Shown piece after piece: positions 58,854 through 64,000 of a stretch of 64,000 nt of DNA. The notes beneath the pieces were generated by a model. The model was not told the DNA's origin and did not search any database. It saw only the letters and a list, made by a program, of their open reading frames with translations. This stretch comes from Whitmania pigra (taxonomy: Eukaryota; Annelida; Clitellata; Hirudinida; Haemopidae): assembly GCA_021613335.1 (NCBI GenBank), contig JAJTWR010000139.1, positions 1 through 64,000 of the forward strand, written 5' to 3'. Every line of letters starts with the position of its first letter. Position 1 is the stretch's first letter. The translations under genes were made by a program, and so were the position numbers.

Positions 58854-58928
58854 TCCCAGGTAGCTCAGCGGTAGAGCAGGCGGCTGTTAACCGCCTGGCC
58901 GGGGGTTCGAATCCCTCCCTGGGAGCCA
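58854..58928 (+). tRNA. tRNA-Asn (GTT)
   Basis: A 75-base cloverleaf: acceptor TCCCAGG (58854-58860) pairs with CCTGGGA (58918-58924), discriminator G, and an encoded CCA. Anticodon GTT is at 58886-58888 in CTGTTAA. The T-arm is GGGGGTTCGAATCCCTC. Probably cotranscribed with tRNA-Cys 100 bases upstream. Confidence 0.97.
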
Positions 58929-58987
58929 GTTTTAAGTAAAGCTGTTTTGAGTGAAAGCGCACATTCGCGCTCGATCGCCTCTTTCAA

Positions 58988-59035
58988 CCCCTCCAGGCGC
59001 AATCAGCCTTCTGGAGGTGCCTTTCCCTGGAGGGG
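58988..59035. repeat. 10-base inverted repeat after the tRNA pair
   Basis: CCCCTCCAGG at 58988-58997 and CCTGGAGGGG at 59026-59035 are exact reverse complements, with a third related arm (CTGGAGG, 59011-59017) inside. It could be a terminator-like fold for the tRNA transcript or the sixA transcript, although no T-run follows. Confidence 0.4.
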
Positions 59036-59059
59036 GGAGCCGCAAGGCATCGCTGGCGG

Positions 59060-59584
59060 TCACGCCGGATAGGCCAGATCGCGCGGCGTGGTAAACCCCT
59101 CCAGGCGTCCGAGGCCGAAGCCAATCTCACCCCAACGATCGACGGCAAAAGCGATCTGACAAAAAGCCGCGGTGGGAAATTTTACCGCCAGCTTTGCCCG
59201 CAAGGCATCGTCGCCGCCGCCGACCAGCGCGTGGGCGAATTGATGCATGCCGTCATTGTGCCCCATCACCAGCAACTTACTCGTATTATCGGCAACCGCG
59301 TGGATTTGCGCTAGCAAGGTTTCGCGATTGGCCAGATAAAGCTCCGGCACGCTCTTCAAAATCGGCGCGTCCGGCAGGTAGGGCAGGATCAGCGCCAAGG
59401 TTTCCCGGGTTCGGCGCGCGGGCGAACAGAGCACGATCTGTGGCGCCACCCCGCTATGCGCTAGATGTTCGGCCATTGCCATGCTGTCTTGCAGGCCGCG
59501 GGCATTCAACGGACGAGCGCTGTCCGGCAGGCGCATATCGTCCCAACCGGATTTGGCGTGCCGCATCAAATACAGACTCTTCAT
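59060..59584 (-). CDS. sixA: SixA-type phosphohistidine phosphatase
   Basis: A 174-residue histidine phosphatase. It has the RHG-variant motif at the N-terminus, KSLYLMRHAKSGW (catalytic His after Arg), VLCSPARRTRETL, PELYLA (acid) and LLVMGHNDGMHQF, the second His. Short alphaproteobacterial SixA relatives of this size are common; the phosphohistidine target is not known here. The frame is intact. Confidence 0.85.
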   Translation of the reverse strand: MKSLYLMRHAKSGWDDMRLPDSARPLNARGLQDSMAMAEHLAHSGVAPQIVLCSPARRTRETLALILPYLPDAPILKSVPELYLANRETLLAQIHAVADNTSKLLVMGHNDGMHQFAHALVGGGDDALRAKLAVKFPTAAFCQIAFAVDRWGEIGFGLGRLEGFTTPRDLAYPA

Positions 59585-59732
59585 GGCGATCTCAACCTCA
59601 ACGACAAGGCCTCCCTCTGGAGCATAACCGGTTCATAGCCCCTGTTGCCACTTAAGTGCGACTCTGGAGTGACCAAAAACACAAGAAAGCGCGCAGCGAT
59701 CGATCTTTGCCTCGGAGCAGGCTTGGGCTAGG

Positions 59733-61265
59733 GTGTGGGCCGGCCTTCGATTGCCGCGGGATAAGCTAGTGACCCAGAATCGTCAAACCCAGAATAGTAA
59801 AACCCAGCATCGGGATTATGTCATCGATCGGCGCGAAGCCGCCTATGCCGGCTTCTTTCGGATCGATCGCTACCGGCTTCGCCATCGACTCCATGCCGGC
59901 GGCTGGAGCGATTGGGTGGAACGCGAGGTGTTCGAGCGCGGCCATGCCGTTGCCGTCCTGCCGTACGATCCGATAACCGACCAGGTGGTGCTGGTCGAAC
60001 AATTTCGCGCCGGACCGATGGCGGCGGGCGACTCGCCCTGGATGGTCGAAGTGGTCGCCGGCATGATCGAGCCCAATGAAGCCGCCGCGACCGTTGCGCG
60101 CCGGGAATGCCGCGAGGAAGCCGGGTTGGAGGTGCGCGCGCTGGAAAAAATCGGCTGTTATTTTTCCTCGCCCGGGGCTGCCAGCGAAACGGTCACGCTC
60201 TATTACGCCGATGTCCGGGCGCAGAATTTGCCAACGCATGCCGGTTTGATCGAGGAAGGCGAGGATATTCGCGTCTTCAGCCTGCCCTGGAGCGATGCCA
60301 GCGCCTGGCTGGCGCAAGGGCGCATCGACAATGCCGCGACCTTGATCGCGCTGCAATGGCTGGCCTTGAACCGCGAGCGGCTGCGCCGGACCCGAGCGCT
60401 CGACAGAGAAACGCCAAAGCGGGCGCCGGCCCTGGTCAGCGCCGACTGGCTGGCGGAACGGCTGCGCGACCTTGAGGTGTGCATCCTCGATGCCAGTTTC
60501 TTTCTGCCAGCTCACAAACGCGACGCTCAGGCGGAATACCAGGCGCTTCGCTTACCCGGCGCGCTTCGTTTCGATATTGACATGATCAGTGATAAAACCA
60601 CCCCCCTCCCCCATATGATGCCCTCGGCCGAGGCGTTTGCGCAAGAAGTTGGCGCGCTTGGCGTTGGCGACGGCAAGCACGTCGTGGTCTACGATTCGCT
60701 GGGCCTGTGGTCGGCGCCGCGCGCTTGGTGGATGCTGCGCGCCATGGGGTGCGACCGCGTCTCGGTGTTGGATGGCGGCCTGCCCAAATGGCGGAAAGAA
60801 CGCCGGCCGCTGGATCGCGGGGCGCCGCTGCAACCGCAACCGGCCCGTTTTACCCCTCGCCCCCGGCCAGGCTGGATTTGGACGGCCGCTCAGCTGCTCA
60901 ATCGCCCGCGGGATGTTCAGATCGTCGATGCCCGGGCGCCGGATCGGTTTGCCGGCCGCGTTGCCGAAGCCAGGCCAGGGGTGCGCTCAGGTCGCATTCC
61001 AGGGGCTTACAACCTGCCTTACGACCGGCTGATCGATCCGCGCGATGGCACGATGCTGCCGGCGACTGATTTGGCTGAACGTTTTGCCGCCGCCGGTATC
61101 GACATAACCCGCCCGGTGGTTGCCAGCTGCGGTTCGGGGGTCACGGCCTGCGTGCTGGCTTTGGGTTTGCATTGTTTGGGGGTAGAGACCCTGTCGGTCT
61201 ATGACGGTTCCTGGGCCGAATGGGGCAGCCGCCACGATCTGCCCCTGGCGACCGGCGATGAATGA
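59733..61265 (+). CDS. Nudix hydrolase fused to mercaptopyruvate sulfurtransferase
   Basis: A single uninterrupted frame of 510 codons from GTG 59733 (GTG 59769 is also possible). Residues 50-215 are an ADP-ribose-pyrophosphatase-type Nudix domain with the complete box GMIEPNEAAATVARRECREE. Residues 230-510 are two rhodanese domains, starting APALVSADWLAERLRDLEV; the second has the active-site loop SCGSGVTAC (Cys 466) typical of SseA. The two are normally separate genes. The linker ERLRRTRALDRETPKRAP has no sign of an internal start. Three 15-base near-repeats encode TQNRQ, TQNSK and TQHRD at the N-terminus. Both active sites are intact. Confidence 0.8.
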   Translation: MWAGLRLPRDKLVTQNRQTQNSKTQHRDYVIDRREAAYAGFFRIDRYRLRHRLHAGGWSDWVEREVFERGHAVAVLPYDPITDQVVLVEQFRAGPMAAGDSPWMVEVVAGMIEPNEAAATVARRECREEAGLEVRALEKIGCYFSSPGAASETVTLYYADVRAQNLPTHAGLIEEGEDIRVFSLPWSDASAWLAQGRIDNAATLIALQWLALNRERLRRTRALDRETPKRAPALVSADWLAERLRDLEVCILDASFFLPAHKRDAQAEYQALRLPGALRFDIDMISDKTTPLPHMMPSAEAFAQEVGALGVGDGKHVVVYDSLGLWSAPRAWWMLRAMGCDRVSVLDGGLPKWRKERRPLDRGAPLQPQPARFTPRPRPGWIWTAAQLLNRPRDVQIVDARAPDRFAGRVAEARPGVRSGRIPGAYNLPYDRLIDPRDGTMLPATDLAERFAAAGIDITRPVVASCGSGVTACVLALGLHCLGVETLSVYDGSWAEWGSRHDLPLATGDE

Positions 61266-61812
61266 TCGCAAGACGATCGATGTGACGGTCACTTATCTGC
61301 GGATGCACAACCGCCCTGACCGTCCGCCGCGCTCAGTGCCGAATGTCGGCAAAGGGGTGGCGCTGATGCGCTGCCAGGACATCGCCTTGTCGTTTTACCG
61401 TTACCTGTACAACAGCGTCGGCGATCCCTGGCAGTGGTATGAGCGCCGGATGATGGCCGACGATGCGTTGCTAGCGCAGATCCGCCATCCGGCGGTATCG
61501 ATCGATGTTTTGTGGGTTGGCGGGGCGCCGGCTGGTTATTTCGAATTGGACCGCCGCCAGGCCGGGACCGTGCAGCTGGTTTATTTCGGCCTGATGCCGG
61601 AATTCATCGGGGTTGGATTGGGGCGCTTTTTGCTGGATGCGGCAATTGCCGCCGCCTGGCAGAATGGGCCGGATACGATTTGGGTTCACACCTGCAATCT
61701 CGATCATCCCCATGCTCTGGCGCTTTATCAGCAGGCCGGGTTTCAGCCGGAACGGCGCAAGACGATGCGGATCGTCGATCCGCGCGCCGTCAATGATCGA
61801 GAATCTGGCTGA
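61258..61812 (+). CDS. GNAT-family N-acetyltransferase
   Basis: A 184-residue acetyltransferase. [20 protein letters not shown] begins it; the acetyl-CoA site is around [20 protein letters not shown], followed by [20 protein letters not shown]. Start ATG 61258 overlaps the preceding stop by eight bases, so it is translationally coupled to the fusion gene. Its 3' end overlaps the convergent aapP by 23 bases. The substrate is unknown. Confidence 0.8.
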   Translation: MNDRKTIDVTVTYLRMHNRPDRPPRSVPNVGKGVALMRCQDIALSFYRYLYNSVGDPWQWYERRMMADDALLAQIRHPAVSIDVLWVGGAPAGYFELDRRQAGTVQLVYFGLMPEFIGVGLGRFLLDAAIAAAWQNGPDTIWVHTCNLDHPHALALYQQAGFQPERRKTMRIVDPRAVNDRESG

Positions 61813-62563
61813 GGAAAAGTTTCGTTCGATCTGATTGCGGATGGGAGAAAAACAGTTCCGGTTCGTTCTGTTCGACGATTTCGCCGTAATCCATAAAAAT
61901 CACGCGGTCGGCGACCGAACGGGCAAAGCCCATTTCATGGGTCACGCACAGCATGGTCATGCCGTCCTGCGCCAAGCCGATCATGACATCCAGCACTTCC
62001 TTGACCATTTCCGGATCGAGCGCCGAGGTTGGTTCGTCGAACAGCATGATCCGCGGATTCATGCACAAGGCGCGGGCGATGGCGACGCGCTGCTGTTGCC
62101 CGCCCGACAGCTGGCCCGGATATTTCCTGGCCTGATCGGGAATGCGCACCCGTTCCAGATAATGCATGGCGATTTTTTCCGCTGCCGTCCTGGATTGTCT
62201 GCGCACCCAGATCGGCGCCAGGCAGCAATTTTCCAATACGGTCAGATGCGGGAACAGATTGAAGCTCTGAAACACCATGCCGACATCGCGGCGAATGGCT
62301 TCGACATTTTTGACATCGTCGGACAATTCGATGTCATCGACCACGATCTTGCCCGACTGATGCTCTTCCAAGCGGTTGATGCAGCGGATCATGGTCGATT
62401 TACCCGATCCCGACGGGCCGCAAATGACGATCCGCTCGCCCTTGCGCACCTCCAGCTCGATATTGCGCAGCACATGGAATTCGCCAAACCATTTATTGAC
62501 GCCTTCCAGACGGATAACCACGGGCTGACCGGAAAAATCCCGTTTCGTTGCAAGGTTTGTCAT
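61790..62563 (-). CDS. aapP: general amino-acid ABC ATPase AapP
   Basis: A 257-residue ATPase of the polar amino-acid class. Walker [21 protein letters not shown], signature [19 protein letters not shown], Walker [21 protein letters not shown] and switch CVTHEMGFA. The start ATG 62563 overlaps aapM by four bases. It belongs to the AapJQMP/BztABCD system for broad amino-acid uptake. The 3' end overlaps the GNAT gene by 23 bases. Confidence 0.9.
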   Translation of the reverse strand: MTNLATKRDFSGQPVVIRLEGVNKWFGEFHVLRNIELEVRKGERIVICGPSGSGKSTMIRCINRLEEHQSGKIVVDDIELSDDVKNVEAIRRDVGMVFQSFNLFPHLTVLENCCLAPIWVRRQSRTAAEKIAMHYLERVRIPDQARKYPGQLSGGQQQRVAIARALCMNPRIMLFDEPTSALDPEMVKEVLDVMIGLAQDGMTMLCVTHEMGFARSVADRVIFMDYGEIVEQNEPELFFSHPQSDRTKLFLSQILDH

Positions 62564-63639
62564 CGCTGCGTTCCTTTGTGCAGATCCTGTTCGACATTGC
62601 GGCTGAATTTCGACATCGAATAGCAGAACCAGAAATAGATCAGGGCAATGAAAAGATAGACCTCCATATAGAAGCTGCGCCACAGCGGATCGCTGACAGC
62701 GATTTTGGCGGCATTCAGCAGATCGACCAGGCTGATGACGATCACCAGCGACGTGTCTTTGAACATGCCGATGAAGGTATTGACCAGCGGCGGAATGACT
62801 GTGCGCAAGGCCTGGGGCAGGACGATCAGCCAGGTCTTCTGCCAATAGCCCAAGCCCAGCGCATCGGCGGCTTCCGTCTGCCCCTTGGCGACCGCTTGCA
62901 AACCGCCGCGCACCACTTCGGCCAAATAAGCGGCGGCAAACAGGATGAAGCCGATTTGCGCGCGCGCCAGCTTGTCGAAGGTGACGCCGCTTGGCAGGAA
63001 CAGCGGAATCATGACCGATGCCATGAACAGCACGGTGATCAGCGGCACGCCTCGGATCAATTCGATATAAGCCACCGCCAGCGTTCGAATCACCAGCAGT
63101 TGCGAGCGCCGCGCCAGCGCCAGAACAATGCCGAGCGGAAAGGCCGCCAGCATCCCGATCCCGGCCAGAATCAGGGTCAACGGAAAGCCGCCCCAATTCT
63201 GATGGCTGACGAAAGCCAGACCGAACGCCCCGCCCCACATCAAGACGCCAAAGATGACGATGACGGCGCACCATGCCAGAACCAGCCAGCGGGTCCACCA
63301 GCGCCGCGCGAAGCTGGCCAGCGCCATAACGATGACCAGCCCGATCCCGATGGCCGGACGCCATTGTTCGTCAAAGCTGTAGCGACCGAACAGGATGAAA
63401 CGGTATTTCTCGCCAATCACAGCCCAGCAAGCGCCGATCCCGGCGGCAGCCGAGCATTCCTGCGGCGTTCCCCGCCAAACGGCGTTCGCCGCCCCCCATC
63501 CGAGCAGTTTGGCCAGGCCGGCGATCAGCAGATAAAGACAAATCAACGTCAGCGCGGCATTGAACCAGCCGTTGAACAGGTTGGCTTTCATCCAGGTGAC
63601 GACATCTCGCGGTGACAGGCGTTTGAGTATCGGCGCCAT
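62560..63639 (-). CDS. aapM: general amino-acid ABC permease AapM
   Basis: A 359-residue permease with the long N-terminal region typical of AapM/BztC before the conserved permease domain. That region contains [18 protein letters not shown], a periplasmic segment, then [20 protein letters not shown], the EAA loop. The chosen start ATG 63639 ([13 protein letters not shown]) matches the family; the frame opens ten codons earlier. It pairs with AapQ. The frame is intact. Confidence 0.88.
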   Translation of the reverse strand: MAPILKRLSPRDVVTWMKANLFNGWFNAALTLICLYLLIAGLAKLLGWGAANAVWRGTPQECSAAAGIGACWAVIGEKYRFILFGRYSFDEQWRPAIGIGLVIVMALASFARRWWTRWLVLAWCAVIVIFGVLMWGGAFGLAFVSHQNWGGFPLTLILAGIGMLAAFPLGIVLALARRSQLLVIRTLAVAYIELIRGVPLITVLFMASVMIPLFLPSGVTFDKLARAQIGFILFAAAYLAEVVRGGLQAVAKGQTEAADALGLGYWQKTWLIVLPQALRTVIPPLVNTFIGMFKDTSLVIVISLVDLLNAAKIAVSDPLWRSFYMEVYLFIALIYFWFCYSMSKFSRNVEQDLHKGTQR

Positions 63640-63649
63640 GGGGCAACTC

Positions 63650-64000
63650 CTATCGCTCGACCAGGGCAATGCGCGCGTTGTACCAATTCATGAAGGCCGA
63701 AATCGACAAGCTGACGGTTAGATAAGCGGCCATCAGCAGCATTATCCCTTCGATGGCCTGACCGGTCTGGTTCATCGTCGTATTGGCGATCGATACCAGA
63801 TCGGGATAACCGATGGCCACCGCCAAGCTGCTGTTCTTGGTCAGGTTCAGATATTGGCTGGTCATCGGCGGGACGATAACCCGCAGCGCTTGCGGCAGAA
63901 CGACCAGCTGCAGCGTCAACCCTGGCCTTAATCCCAAGGCCCGGGCGGCTTCCACTTGTCCTTTCGTCACCGACTGAATGCCGGCGCGGACGATTTCGGC
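63650..64000 (-). CDS. aapQ: general amino-acid ABC permease AapQ, C-terminal part
   Basis: The last 116 codons of the partner permease; the start lies beyond the window. The frame is open to the edge, reading AEIVRAGIQSVTKGQVEAAR (EAA loop), VVLPQALRVIVPPMTSQYLN and NSSLAVAIGYPDLVSIANTT, then the final helix ending NARIALVER. It is followed by aapM after ten bases. aapJ should lie upstream, past 64000, on the minus strand, but its first codons are at 16573. Confidence 0.88.
   Translation of the reverse strand, partial: AEIVRAGIQSVTKGQVEAARALGLRPGLTLQLVVLPQALRVIVPPMTSQYLNLTKNSSLAVAIGYPDLVSIANTTMNQTGQAIEGIMLLMAAYLTVSLSISAFMNWYNARIALVER

Noticed and set aside
62548..63615. A 355-codon plus-strand frame
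   Set aside because: It is antisense to aapM and polar throughout, as expected for the reverse complement of a membrane protein gene.

Overview
The window looks like the chromosome of a GC-rich alphaproteobacterium, most likely Rhodospirillales. The evidence is gene order and regulatory style: purN-purM-DUF2066-CDP-alcohol transferase-permease-Hda-ppk-ppx, valS-PopZ-TolC-PIMT, aapQMP-type amino-acid transport, and a GTTC-N7-GTTC SOS box in front of lexA. The genome appears to be in active decay. About 14 genes carry frameshifts, many at mononucleotide runs, and at least seven insertion sequences or IS remnants are present. Other long genes are intact (valS 884 codons, ppk 715, ygiQ 669, gltA, tolC, all pot and liv genes). 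The breaks are clustered rather than scattered, which favours real pseudogenes over uniform sequencing error, although read-level confirmation is still needed.

Layout. 1-6.4 kb holds a catechol meta-cleavage block (acetaldehyde dehydrogenase end, 4-hydroxy-2-oxovalerate aldolase, hydratase/decarboxylase, 4-oxalocrotonate tautomerase, methyltransferase, CMD-like protein, catechol 2,3-dioxygenase, XylT-like ferredoxin, two GntR regulators). Almost every catalytic gene in it is frameshifted. 6.4-10.3 kb holds an AraC regulator divergent from a class I P450 system; the P450 is broken but its ferredoxin and reductase are intact. 10.3-16.4 kb is ordinary housekeeping (ygiQ, a CorA/ZntB transporter, a ModA-like protein, hisI, zur, metC). 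At 16.57 kb the first codons of aapJ are cut by an IS5/IS427-type element.

17.6-32.3 kb contains gltA, dead gltX and comEC, lexA, purN, broken purM, broken DUF2066, then an intact CDP-alcohol transferase, AI-2E-type permease, hda, ppk and ppx. The last codons of ppx come from an abutting IS481. 32.3-34.9 kb is a nested IS block (IS481, then IS481 split by an IS3 with an AGG target duplication). An unrecognised Lys/Glu-rich protein follows, then a polyamine-type module (broken XRE-cupin regulator, PuuB-like oxidase, four-gene ABC importer), a Liv-type importer operon with an alpha/beta hydrolase, and two glycosyltransferases.

50.3-52.75 kb is an IS graveyard with pieces of at least five families. 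52.9-64 kb contains valS, popZ-like, tolC, pcm, tRNA-Cys, tRNA-Asn, sixA, a Nudix-mercaptopyruvate sulfurtransferase fusion, a GNAT gene, and aapP, aapM and the end of aapQ on the minus strand.

The most interesting inference is structural. The aapJ head at 16.6 kb (plus strand, next to metC) and aapQMP at 61.8-64 kb (minus strand) would form one operon if the roughly 48 kb between them were inverted. The IS427 at the aapJ break has no target duplication and has non-aapJ sequence on its other side, as expected for an inversion breakpoint. No CRISPR array, prophage or defence system was seen.
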